Source: Pedobacter cryoconitis
GTDB lineage: Bacteria; Bacteroidota; Bacteroidia; Sphingobacteriales; Sphingobacteriaceae
NCBI RefSeq assembly: GCF_014207135.1
Contig: NZ_JACHCC010000009.1
Span: forward strand, 248,001 to 312,000
Reading direction: 5' to 3'
Length of the DNA: 64,000 bases
Each line of letters starts with the position of its first letter. Position 1 is the stretch's first letter. This document shows positions 8,844 through 16,001 of this stretch, piece by piece. Under the pieces are notes generated by a model that saw only the letters and a list, made by a program, of their open reading frames with translations, did no database searches and was not told the origin of the DNA. The translations under genes were made by a program, and so were the position numbers.

Positions 8844-8867
8844 CACAGTTAAGATTATAACTGTGCT
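8842..8867. terminator. Shared convergent terminator between MazG-like and HIT genes
   Basis: A 10-bp perfect stem AGCACAGTTA/TAACTGTGCT with a 6-base loop, flanked by AAAAT on the left and TTTTATTTT on the right, so it can act on both strands. It overlaps the stop codons region of both convergent genes: the last codons of the HIT gene (stop at 8855) lie inside it. Confidence 0.75.
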
Positions 8868-9247
8868 TTTATTTTCAGGGCAGCTTCTTTCAGCTCTTCC
8901 TGTGATGGGTTTAGTTTAGCTTTACTGAAATTCATGTCCCCTACCGCATTCATCGGGATCAGGTGGATATGTACATGGGGTACCTCCAAACCAATCACTG
9001 CCATCCCGACTTTAACGCAAGGAAAGGCCTTTTTCAGCGCTTCTGCTACTATCTTGGCAAATAAAGTAAGACCAAAATAACTCTCTTCGTCCATATCAAA
9101 TATATAATCGATTTCCTTTTTCGGAATAACCAGTACATGACCCATAGTTAAAGGGCTAACATCCAGAAATGCCATAAACTCTGTGGTCTCGGCTACTATA
9201 TGTGCCGGGATTTCGCCGGCTACGATCTTAGAAAATATACTTGACAT
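8855..9247 (-). CDS. HIT family nucleotide-binding protein
   Basis: A 130-residue histidine-triad protein. The signature HVHIHLIP gives His91, His93 and His95; the middle histidines form the nucleophile and its relay in nucleotide hydrolases and transferases. MSSIFSKIVAGEIPAHIV is the usual HINT-branch N-terminus, and SPLTMGHVLVIPK is the second family block. HINT-like enzymes hydrolyse AMP-linked phosphoramidates; the exact substrate is unknown here. It lies 11 bases after greA and is probably cotranscribed with it. Confidence 0.93.
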   Translation of the reverse strand: MSSIFSKIVAGEIPAHIVAETTEFMAFLDVSPLTMGHVLVIPKKEIDYIFDMDEESYFGLTLFAKIVAEALKKAFPCVKVGMAVIGLEVPHVHIHLIPMNAVGDMNFSKAKLNPSQEELKEAALKIKAQL

Positions 9248-9258
9248 ATAAAAGTGGT

Positions 9259-9732
9259 TTATCTTGTGATTTCCAATATTTCAAATTCGATTTTTCCTGC
9301 CGGAACTTCAATCTCTGTCTTATCTCCCACCGATTTCCCCAATAGTCCCTGTGCAATCGGTGATTTTACCGAAATCTTACCGGTTTTCAAATCTGCTTCC
9401 GACTCCGCAACCAGCTGGTAAGTCATCGTCGCACCGTTTTTAACATTCTTTATTTTTACGATAGAAAGGGCCAGTACCTTTGTCAGGTCCAGTTTCGACT
9501 CGTCAATTAACCTTGCTGATGCAAGCGTGCTTTTCAATTTGGATATTTTTGCTTCATGCAGACCTTGTGCTTCCTTAGCAGCATCGTACTCCGCATTCTC
9601 AGATAGATCGCCTTTGTCTCTTGCTTCAGCTATAGCTTTGGAGATCAATTGTCTCCCCGTAGTAGTTAAGTAATGTACCTCTTCCTTTAGCTTATCTAAT
9701 CCTTCCTGAGTGTAGTATGTTACCTCTGTCAT
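9259..9732 (-). CDS. greA: Transcription elongation factor GreA
   Basis: A 157-residue GreA. An N-terminal antiparallel coiled coil (about 1-75) carries the acidic tip DLSENAEYDAAKE that reaches the RNA polymerase active site and stimulates transcript cleavage. The C-terminal FKBP-like domain has the SPIAQGLLGKSVGDKTEIEVPAG block. A Bacteroidota promoter (9820-9851) and a stable 5'-end hairpin (9772-9807) lie upstream, suggesting control at the leader. The HIT gene follows. Confidence 0.97.
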   Translation of the reverse strand: MTEVTYYTQEGLDKLKEEVHYLTTTGRQLISKAIAEARDKGDLSENAEYDAAKEAQGLHEAKISKLKSTLASARLIDESKLDLTKVLALSIVKIKNVKNGATMTYQLVAESEADLKTGKISVKSPIAQGLLGKSVGDKTEIEVPAGKIEFEILEITR

Positions 9733-9771
9733 AGCTCAATTTTATTATTTGTAAAACCTTTAAAATACAAA

Positions 9772-9807
9772 CAAGACTATATCGGCTTTTAAGCCCACAT
9801 AGTCTTG
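9772..9807 (-). promoter_or_regulatory. greA 5' leader hairpin
   Basis: A 9-bp outer stem CAAGACTAT/ATAGTCTTG encloses an inner 5-bp stem GGCTT/AAGCC across a 3+3 internal loop. On the minus strand it lies 40 bases before the greA ATG, begins within about 10 bases of the predicted transcription start, and is followed by a U-rich TTTGTATTTT stretch. It could be an mRNA-stabilising 5' hairpin or a leader terminator. By-eye pairing only. Confidence 0.6.
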
Positions 9808-9819
9808 CTTCAATTCAAA

Positions 9820-9851
9820 CGAAGATAACAGGCAATTCTTACAAAAGCAAA
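9820..9851 (-). promoter_or_regulatory. Predicted greA promoter
   Basis: On the minus strand, TTTG (9851-9848), a 20-base spacer, then TATCTTCG (9827-9820). This fits the Bacteroidota -33/-7 consensus TTTG-N19-TAnnTTTG with one mismatch in the -7 box. Predicted start about 9812-9815, just before the leader hairpin. Confidence 0.55.
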
Positions 9852-9868
9852 TCTTTTAATTTGAATTG

Positions 9869-9898
9869 TTTGGAAAGCGCTTAAAACAATTACTTTTG
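9869..9898 (+). promoter_or_regulatory. Predicted M1 peptidase promoter
   Basis: TTTG at 9869-9872, an 18-base spacer, and TACTTTTG at 9891-9898, a full match to the Bacteroidota -7 consensus TAnnTTTG. The start should fall near 9903-9906, at the foot of the hairpin at 9903-9936. Confidence 0.7.
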
Positions 9899-9902
9899 GG
9901 TG

Positions 9903-9936
9903 CCTGTATAAAATTACCAGACCAATTTTATACAGG
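9903..9936 (+). promoter_or_regulatory. 5'-end hairpin of the M1 peptidase transcript
   Basis: A perfect 13-bp inverted repeat, CCTGTATAAAATT (9903-9915) and AATTTTATACAGG (9924-9936), with an 8-base loop. It starts almost exactly at the predicted transcription start and ends 27 bases before the ATG. No T run follows, so it is not an intrinsic terminator. A 5' stabilising structure or a protein-binding site are both possible. Confidence 0.6.
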
Positions 9937-9963
9937 TTCTGAATGCACCATAAAAAAATATTT

Positions 9964-11841
9964 ATGAACAAAAACTTTTTCAAAATAGCCGCTCTGTTCC
10001 TGTTAGGTACGTTGACAGCCCAGGCTCAGGAATTGTATATGCCAAGAAATATCAAAGCAGCATACGATAAAGGTACCCGTTCTCTGGATGGTAAACCAGG
10101 GAAAAACTACTGGCAGAATAAAGGAAAGTACGATATGACGATCACCGTCACCCCAAATGACAAGGTGGTTAGCGGAACGGAAACCATAACTTATACCAAT
10201 AACAGCCCGGACACCCTTCACAGAGTTGCTATCAGGTTTGTCAATAACCTCCATAAACCAGAAGCACCAAGATCAGGTTATGTGAGCAAGGATTTTTTAA
10301 CCCCCGGCTTAGATATTAAATCGTTTTCAGTAGATGGACAAAAATATAATGTGAACAGCAAAGACTGGGGTACAGTAGCCGATGTTGCGCTGAAGAGTGC
10401 CCTTGGACCAGGAAAAACAGCAACCTTTACTATTGACTGGAGTTACCCACTGTCAAAGGAGAGCGGAAGAGAAGGGCAGCTTGACAGCACAACTTTTTTT
10501 GTCGCTTACGCTTTCCCAAGAATTTCCGTTTACGATGACTATAATGGCTGGGACAGAATCCCTCATACAGACCGTACCGAGTTCTATAATGATTTTAATG
10601 ATTACCTGTTAAATGTAAAAGCACCAAAGAACTACGTAGTCTGGGCCACAGGTGACTTAAAGAACCCGGACGAAGTACTACAGCCTAAATTCGCAGAGAA
10701 GCTTAAAAAGTCTTATACGAGCGATGACGTAACCTCTATTGCCAGTGCCCAGGAGATGGCTGCCGGAGAAGTGACCAAACAGAATGACTGGAATATCTGG
10801 AAATTCACAGCAGATCATATTACCGACGTAACCTTTTCAATGAGCAATCATTATGTATGGGATGCCGGAAGTGTAGTTGTAGATAATAAAACTAACCGCA
10901 GAGCAAGTGTACAGGCTTCTTATGACAGTAAAGCCAAAGACTTCTCTCACGCAGTAGTCTGGGGTAAACAGGCGCTGGACTGGTTTTCAAACAACTGGCC
11001 GGGCATACCTTATCCATTCTCTAAAATGACCGCAGTTCAGGGCTTTGCAGACATGGAATATCCGATGATGGTTAATGATTCAAGCACACCGGATCTGGAA
11101 TTCAGTCAGTTCGTCCTGAACCACGAAATTGCGCATACTTATTTTCCTTTTTATATGGGGACCAATGAAACCCGCTATGCCCATATGGATGAAGGCTGGG
11201 CAACTACCCTGGAATACCTGATTGGTCAGCACCAGCTGGGCAAAGAAGTTGCAGATGAAAGTTACAAAAAATTCAGGGTTGTACGCTGGATCAAAGATCC
11301 TTCGACTGAAGAAGATCAGCCGGTTATAAGCTTATCGACACAAGTATCAGGAGTGGGTTATGGTAACAATGCCTATGTTAAACCTTCACTGGCTTACCTG
11401 GGTTTAAAAGATCTGTTCGGAGATGCGCTGTTCAAAAAATACCTGCATGCCTATATGGACCGCTGGAATGGTAAACACCCTATTCCATGGGATTTCTTTA
11501 ATACGATTAATGATGTTTCCCATCAGGACCTGAACTGGTACTGGAACAACTGGTTCTTCAGCAATAATTATATTGATCTGGCCATCGACAAAGTAACTAT
11601 CAAAGGATTAACCTACAGCATTTCGATCAAAAACACAGGTGGATTTGCTATTCCTTTCGACATCAAAATAACTTATGCAGATGGTTCTGCTGAGACTATC
11701 CATGAAACACCGCAGATCTGGAAATTTAATCAGAAAGCGGTTAATGTACAGTTCAATGCAAAGAAAACAGTTTCATCCATCGTTTTAGACGGGGGCATCT
11801 ATATGGATGCCAAACCCGCAGACAACAGCTGGACAAAATAA
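9964..11841 (+). CDS. M1 family metallopeptidase, exported
   Basis: The frame opens at 9943, but the ATG at 9964 gives a clean signal peptide (MNKNFFK, hydrophobic core, cut near AQA-QE), so I use it; 625 residues. The zinc site is HEIAH (387-391) with the third ligand Glu410 in MDEGWA, the exact HExxH-18-E spacing of gluzincins. In place of the classical GAMEN exopeptidase motif there is GFADMEYP, as in many exported Bacteroidota M1 relatives. An N-terminal beta domain precedes the catalytic domain. Probable periplasmic aminopeptidase; substrate unknown. It has its own promoter and terminator, so appears monocistronic. Confidence 0.9.
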   Translation: MNKNFFKIAALFLLGTLTAQAQELYMPRNIKAAYDKGTRSLDGKPGKNYWQNKGKYDMTITVTPNDKVVSGTETITYTNNSPDTLHRVAIRFVNNLHKPEAPRSGYVSKDFLTPGLDIKSFSVDGQKYNVNSKDWGTVADVALKSALGPGKTATFTIDWSYPLSKESGREGQLDSTTFFVAYAFPRISVYDDYNGWDRIPHTDRTEFYNDFNDYLLNVKAPKNYVVWATGDLKNPDEVLQPKFAEKLKKSYTSDDVTSIASAQEMAAGEVTKQNDWNIWKFTADHITDVTFSMSNHYVWDAGSVVVDNKTNRRASVQASYDSKAKDFSHAVVWGKQALDWFSNNWPGIPYPFSKMTAVQGFADMEYPMMVNDSSTPDLEFSQFVLNHEIAHTYFPFYMGTNETRYAHMDEGWATTLEYLIGQHQLGKEVADESYKKFRVVRWIKDPSTEEDQPVISLSTQVSGVGYGNNAYVKPSLAYLGLKDLFGDALFKKYLHAYMDRWNGKHPIPWDFFNTINDVSHQDLNWYWNNWFFSNNYIDLAIDKVTIKGLTYSISIKNTGGFAIPFDIKITYADGSAETIHETPQIWKFNQKAVNVQFNAKKTVSSIVLDGGIYMDAKPADNSWTK

Positions 11842-11848
11842 ACTCATC

Positions 11849-11882
11849 AAAAAAGGCCTTGTATTTATACAAGGCCCTTTTT
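11849..11882. terminator. Convergent terminator, M1 peptidase / usp
   Basis: Stem GGCCTTGTA/TACAAGGCC (11855-11863 with 11868-11876), 4-base loop, preceded by six A residues and followed by CTTTTTG. A/T flanks on both sides allow termination of the plus-strand peptidase transcript and the minus-strand usp gene, whose stop is at 11885. Confidence 0.8.
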
Positions 11883-11884
11883 GT

Positions 11885-12733
11885 TTATTTAAGGATCAGT
11901 ACGGGTTTGCCCGCATCTCTGGACAGCCCTTCTGTGATACTCTGATGCGTTAAACTATACAAGAAGCTATGTTCTCCAGGCAGTGCAATGATCAGTTGCT
12001 GCTGATGCTGATCAGCAAACTCAATGACTCCTTTCAGGATATCGTTCTCATCCGAATAAAACAATTCGTATTCATAATCAGCCAGCATCTCTTTGAGAAT
12101 CCCATCAATCTCCTGTACGGGATGCTCCGGGTCAAGATGTTTATTTAACGGATCCACATTTAAAAGAGCCAGTTTGGGATGAGGCCAGTGTTTAATACCA
12201 TGTAAACGTTTCAACAGACCTACATGGTTCAGCGTTTTAAAATCACAGGCAACGAGCGCATTGGTTACAGGTACATACCTGGCATCCGGTGGGACAATGA
12301 ATACCGGTACCGGACTGATCCTGGCCAGTTCAATCATATGATCCCCTACTGAACTCTTTTCATCCACAAAATCATTATTGCTGCCTAAGAGTAATACATC
12401 GGGTTGCTCCTCTTCAATCAACTTTAAAGCTGCACGCAGTAAAGGCATCTTCAGAAATACAGTTTTAATGGTAGTCCCTGCCCCCAGCTTCTTTAAAAGC
12501 TGTGCCTTTAATTCTTCTAACTGTCTTTTGAGCTTTCCTCTTAGCTCCTGGGCTTCATTTTCGCCCGTCTGGATAAAATCAGGCGTAGGGATTATCTGTT
12601 CAAAGAGAGAAACATAACACTGCGTAAAAAGAATAATCTGTTCAACATGACGATGGTTACTCAAATCAACAGCATAATTAATGGCATTAATGGAGGATAC
12701 TGAAAAATCTACAGGTATGAGAATTGTCTTCAT
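11885..12733 (-). CDS. Universal stress protein, two UspA domains
   Basis: 282 residues starting at the ATG at 12733 (MKTILIPVDFS, the standard Usp strand 1); the frame extends to a TTG two codons earlier, which I do not use. The N-terminal Usp domain (about 1-145) ends with a LLLGSNNDF type ATP-site loop and a PVFIVPPDA strand. The second domain (about 150-282) is more divergent, ending KPVLILK. Tandem Usp proteins of this size are frequent in Bacteroidota. Partner and signal are unknown. It follows marR by 11 bases, so MarR probably controls it together with its own gene. Confidence 0.88.
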   Translation of the reverse strand: MKTILIPVDFSVSSINAINYAVDLSNHRHVEQIILFTQCYVSLFEQIIPTPDFIQTGENEAQELRGKLKRQLEELKAQLLKKLGAGTTIKTVFLKMPLLRAALKLIEEEQPDVLLLGSNNDFVDEKSSVGDHMIELARISPVPVFIVPPDARYVPVTNALVACDFKTLNHVGLLKRLHGIKHWPHPKLALLNVDPLNKHLDPEHPVQEIDGILKEMLADYEYELFYSDENDILKGVIEFADQHQQQLIIALPGEHSFLYSLTHQSITEGLSRDAGKPVLILK

Positions 12734-12744
12734 AATCAATCATT

Positions 12745-13188
12745 TTAATTAATATTTTGAGTCAGTTGCCGGATAAGTGCTGTCGTGGATAAAATAGTCT
12801 CAGCTGTTAAATCTTCGGATGCGGCTGCATACATTTCAATCGCCCAGGGAAGGAGTTTCTCCTGAAGGTTTTTCCCGTCTGTAGTCAGATAAACCAGATT
12901 GCTCCTTCTGTCATTCCCGTCTTCTTCTCTTTTCACCAGTTCGCGTTTAACCAGATTATCTATCAGATAGGTCATACTCGCCTTTTCTTTAATAATACGA
13001 TCTGCTATTTCCTGCTGATTGATTCCATCCCTTTCCCAGAGACACATCAGTACCTCGAGCATTTCATACGTAATATTAAGCTGGTTTTCTTTGATTCTTC
13101 GTTGAATAAACTGACGGGAACGGATCCGGAGCTCAATGACTGCGCGTCCGAGTTCAAGGGCTAATAAGGCTTTACTTTTAGTTGTCAT
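12745..13188 (-). CDS. MarR family transcriptional regulator
   Basis: A 147-residue winged-helix regulator. The helix-turn-helix lies around INQQEIADRIIKEKASMTYLIDNLVKRELV, and the wing has the family signature EEDGNDRRSNLVYLT (DxR-S). N- and C-terminal helices form the dimer interface. A perfect 20-bp palindrome 41 bases upstream (13229-13248) is the expected operator, indicating autorepression and co-control of the downstream usp. The ligand is unknown. Confidence 0.92.
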   Translation of the reverse strand: MTTKSKALLALELGRAVIELRIRSRQFIQRRIKENQLNITYEMLEVLMCLWERDGINQQEIADRIIKEKASMTYLIDNLVKRELVKREEDGNDRRSNLVYLTTDGKNLQEKLLPWAIEMYAAASEDLTAETILSTTALIRQLTQNIN

Positions 13189-13212
13189 AACCTATTCCAT
13201 TAAAAGACATAT

Positions 13213-13248
13213 TAAAGTTAAGCAATAGATAGTATAGATCTATACTAT
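13213..13248 (-). promoter_or_regulatory. marR-usp promoter region with 20-bp palindromic operator
   Basis: 13229-13248 is a perfect 20-bp palindrome (half-site ATAGTATAGA). On the minus strand a -7-like box TAACTTTA sits at 13220-13213, so the palindrome covers the spacer and the -33 position. That is where a MarR dimer would block polymerase. MarR proteins usually bind palindromes of 16-20 bp; the link to this MarR is inference from adjacency. Confidence 0.75.
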
Positions 13249-13300
13249 TATTTCCGGAACAGGAATTTTTGACATTAAGATTTTATTAGATACTCAAAAG

Positions 13301-13319
13301 ATCAGGATTTTATCCTGAT
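13301..13319 (-). terminator. Hairpin at the end of the small membrane-protein gene
   Basis: A perfect 8-bp stem ATCAGGAT/ATCCTGAT with a 3-base loop overlaps the stop codon (13302). On the minus strand it is followed by CTTTTGAG, a short T run, so it may be a weak terminator separating this gene from marR. Confidence 0.45.
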
Positions 13320-13727
13320 GAACCGATAATGGATAAAGAAAAACACTGTTGAACAAACGCCAATAGTCAACACAGAGGTCATAAATACGGAAGACCATAT
13401 TTCCAGGGCAGAGAAAGTACTCCAACTTGCCACACGGTCAGCAAACTCCAGATAATTCATCACTAACCAGCAAGCAGTTAATAATGAAGTACTGTATACG
13501 CCCTGGATAAAAGATGTATGACCTCTTTTACCCAGCGTCAATAATAAAACATTTAAAAACAAGAGAACGGGAAGGCAAAACCAATGGAGATAAGAAATGG
13601 GTGAACCACTCAGATCCCTGGCCGAAGGTCCGTCTGGCGCAGCCCACATCACCTGGATATAAGTACAAACAACTGCAGCAACGTTGATACAAATAATTTC
13701 ACGGGTCACTGGCCTCATAAATTTCAT
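13302..13727 (-). CDS. Hypothetical membrane protein, four predicted helices
   Basis: I do not recognise a family. Using the ATG at 13727 (MKFMRPVTREIICI) gives 141 residues; the ATG at 13757 would overlap the upstream gene by 23 bases. Four hydrophobic segments are visible (IICINVAAVVCTYIQV; YLHWFCLPVLLFLNVLLLTL; VYSTSLLTACWLVMNYL; VFMTSVLTIGVCSTVFFFI), with a charged C-terminus. It is probably cotranscribed with the adjacent small membrane-protein gene, so they may form a pair. Function unknown. Confidence 0.6.
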   Translation of the reverse strand: MKFMRPVTREIICINVAAVVCTYIQVMWAAPDGPSARDLSGSPISYLHWFCLPVLLFLNVLLLTLGKRGHTSFIQGVYSTSLLTACWLVMNYLEFADRVASWSTFSALEIWSSVFMTSVLTIGVCSTVFFFIHYRFIRIKS

Positions 13728-13734
13728 AAAAAAA

Positions 13735-14112
13735 TTAGCGTACCCTTCCCAGGTCAAACTTCAGCGTACTGAAAAAGATAATAATCCCGATGATAGTCAC
13801 AATCAGCAACAGTAGCATAAAGCTTAAAATCCACACCCATTTTTTGAAGACGAAACCCAGAAGGAGACAAGTTATAAAATGCAGCATCGCCAAGACTGTC
13901 AGCGTCGCCGGACTATGAAAGATCATGGCTAAAGAAGTATAAACACAACAGACCGCCAGGCTTAATCCAGCGGCAGTATAATTGTTAACCGGTTTATTTT
14001 TATCCTTAACGGACGGGTACAATACCACAAACACCAGGATCAGGATCAGAAACAGGGTTGGAAGTATATAGAAAAATAAGGTCTCAATAAGTGTTGAATG
14101 AATCACTTCCAT
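13735..14112 (-). CDS. Hypothetical membrane protein
   Basis: 125 residues, no family recognised. Four hydrophobic segments: LFFYILPTLFLILILVFVVL near the N-terminus, AAGLSLAVCCVYTSLAMIF, LAMLHFITCLLLGFVF and WILSFMLLLLIVTIIGIIIFF. A short lysine/asparagine-rich loop (KDKNKPVNN) separates helices 1 and 2. It starts 9 bases after the upstream dehydrogenase stop, so it may be cotranscribed with it, and is followed closely by another small membrane protein. Confidence 0.6.
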   Translation of the reverse strand: MEVIHSTLIETLFFYILPTLFLILILVFVVLYPSVKDKNKPVNNYTAAGLSLAVCCVYTSLAMIFHSPATLTVLAMLHFITCLLLGFVFKKWVWILSFMLLLLIVTIIGIIIFFSTLKFDLGRVR

Positions 14113-14121
14113 GTTACGAAC

Positions 14122-15048
14122 CTATTGAATCCGTTCCAGCTTATCAGCCAATACCTCTGAAATCTTCCTGTAAGAATCAAATGTCCATCCACCTACATGG
14201 GGAGTAAGTATAACTTTTTGTGATGCGCTCAGCTCCTCATACCAGGATTGTTCGGCCAGATTCGGGAATTTTTCTGCTTCCAGTACATCCAGTCCTGCTC
14301 CTAAAATTTTGCCGGAGTTAATGGCTTTCAGTACGGCTTTGGTATTGACAATTTCACCCCTTGCCGTATTGATAAAGAAGATATTTTTTTTGAAGTGATA
14401 GAAATATTCTTCATTCACCATTTGCCTTGTTTCGGCGGTCAGCGGGATATGCAGACTTAGAACATCACTGTGTTTAACAATCTCTTCCATGCTGCATTCT
14501 CTTGCATAAGCATCAGAAAAACCTGTTTTATATTTATCATAGGCAATCACATTGACTTCGAAACCGGAAAGTTTCCTGGCCATACTGCTACCCATAAAAC
14601 CGTAACCGATGATTCCTACTGTTTTACCCTTAAGCTCCCATCCACGGTTACCTTCGCGGTCCCAGATTCCATTTCTGATCTCTATATCTGCTTTTCGGTG
14701 GTTGTTAATCAGTGAAAGCAGCATACCCATCGCATGTTCCCCTACAGCATCCCTGTTTCCTTCGGGTGCATTCAGCAACTGAATATTTTTTTCCTTAGCA
14801 TAAGCTTCGTCAATATTATCCAGCCCGGCACCTGCTCTGGCTACGAATTTAAGACGCGGGGCAGCCTCCATCAGCTCCCTGTCTATTTTAAATTTAGTCC
14901 GTACAGCTATGCCATCATATCCGGCAATCACAGCCAGCGTTTCTGCTCTGGTGATTTTCGGAAGATCATCAACTTCATAACCTAATTGTGCTGCCCTGTC
15001 TTTAAACGCGGGATGTAGATCATCAACAATTAAAATTTTACCGCTCAT
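14122..15048 (-). CDS. D-2-hydroxyacid dehydrogenase (phosphoglycerate dehydrogenase-like)
   Basis: 308 residues of the D-isomer-specific 2-hydroxyacid dehydrogenase family. The NAD-binding Rossmann motif is GYGFMGSSMA, the catalytic Arg lies in the FINTARGE block, and the catalytic His in LTPHVGGWT. The N-terminal AVRTKFKID and FVARAGAGLDNID blocks are typical of SerA-like enzymes. No C-terminal ACT domain is present, so this is the short form; it may be the serine-pathway enzyme or a relative acting on another 2-hydroxyacid. It follows rsmA by 11 bases. Confidence 0.88.
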   Translation of the reverse strand: MSGKILIVDDLHPAFKDRAAQLGYEVDDLPKITRAETLAVIAGYDGIAVRTKFKIDRELMEAAPRLKFVARAGAGLDNIDEAYAKEKNIQLLNAPEGNRDAVGEHAMGMLLSLINNHRKADIEIRNGIWDREGNRGWELKGKTVGIIGYGFMGSSMARKLSGFEVNVIAYDKYKTGFSDAYARECSMEEIVKHSDVLSLHIPLTAETRQMVNEEYFYHFKKNIFFINTARGEIVNTKAVLKAINSGKILGAGLDVLEAEKFPNLAEQSWYEELSASQKVILTPHVGGWTFDSYRKISEVLADKLERIQ

Positions 15049-15059
15049 CTGCTCTGAAA

Positions 15060-15842
15060 TTATAAGGAAAGCTTAGTTACCAGCTGTGTAAGGGCTATAA
15101 AATCCTCTACAGTTAATTGCTCCGCTCTTTTTTCGAAATAAATATGGTCATTCATTTTCACTTTAGGCAATACGCCCGAAAGTGCATTACGTAATGTTTT
15201 CCGACGCTGGTTAAATCCAGCTTTCACAACCGTCCAGAACAGTTTCTCATCACAGGGCAATGTTTCCCTGTCATTTCTGCTTAGACGGATCACGCCCGAA
15301 TTGACTTTAGGCGGCGGATTAAAAGTTCCTGGTTTTACCGTAAACAAATAGTCGATATTGTAATAAGCCTGGATCAGTACACTCAAAATTCCATAATCTT
15401 TGGTCCCGCTTTTTGAAGCACAGCGTTCGGCTACTTCCTTTTGAAACATCCCAACCATCTCAACTACATTTTCACGGTGCTCCAGAACCTTAAACAGGAT
15501 CTGTGAAGATATATTGTAAGGGAAATTACCTATGATAGCGAACTTCCCGGAAAAAACCTTCCGGAGATCCATAGCCAGGAAATCACCATTAATTAATCTT
15601 TCTCCCATCTGAGGATATTTATCGTTCAGAAAATGGTAGGATTCGACATCGATATCAATCATATAAGTCTCCAGGTTTTCTCTTTCCAGCAAAATATCTG
15701 AAAGAATCCCCATACCCGGTCCTACTTCCAGCACCTGACGGTATTGGTCGGTATGAACTAAACCATCTACTATTTTAGCCGCTATCTTCTTATCGGTCAA
15801 AAAATGTTGTCCTAAATGTTTCTTCGCCCTTACCAAACTCAT
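15060..15842 (-). CDS. rsmA: 16S rRNA (adenine1518-N6/adenine1519-N6)-dimethyltransferase
   Basis: 260 residues of the KsgA/RsmA family, which dimethylates two adjacent adenines in the 3'-terminal 16S rRNA hairpin. The SAM site motif I is LEVGPGMGIL (38-47) and the catalytic motif IV is NFPYNIS (106-112). N-terminal KKHLGQHFL and the C-terminal helical FNQRRKTLRNAL region are typical. It heads a minus-strand run with the 2-hydroxyacid dehydrogenase and the two small membrane proteins. Confidence 0.97.
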   Translation of the reverse strand: MSLVRAKKHLGQHFLTDKKIAAKIVDGLVHTDQYRQVLEVGPGMGILSDILLERENLETYMIDIDVESYHFLNDKYPQMGERLINGDFLAMDLRKVFSGKFAIIGNFPYNISSQILFKVLEHRENVVEMVGMFQKEVAERCASKSGTKDYGILSVLIQAYYNIDYLFTVKPGTFNPPPKVNSGVIRLSRNDRETLPCDEKLFWTVVKAGFNQRRKTLRNALSGVLPKVKMNDHIYFEKRAEQLTVEDFIALTQLVTKLSL

Positions 15843-16001
15843 ATGATTATTGTTTATTTCTGTAACCCGGAGAGTTAATTCTGTTTAAAGCTAAACAGGC
15901 CATTCTCCACTAAAAGTTGCAAAATAACTAAAGTTTTACGAGTAAAGGTCAAATTTTAAAAATCCGGTGTGTTTTGAGCTCAGTTACAGAGTGGATTTCA
16001 A

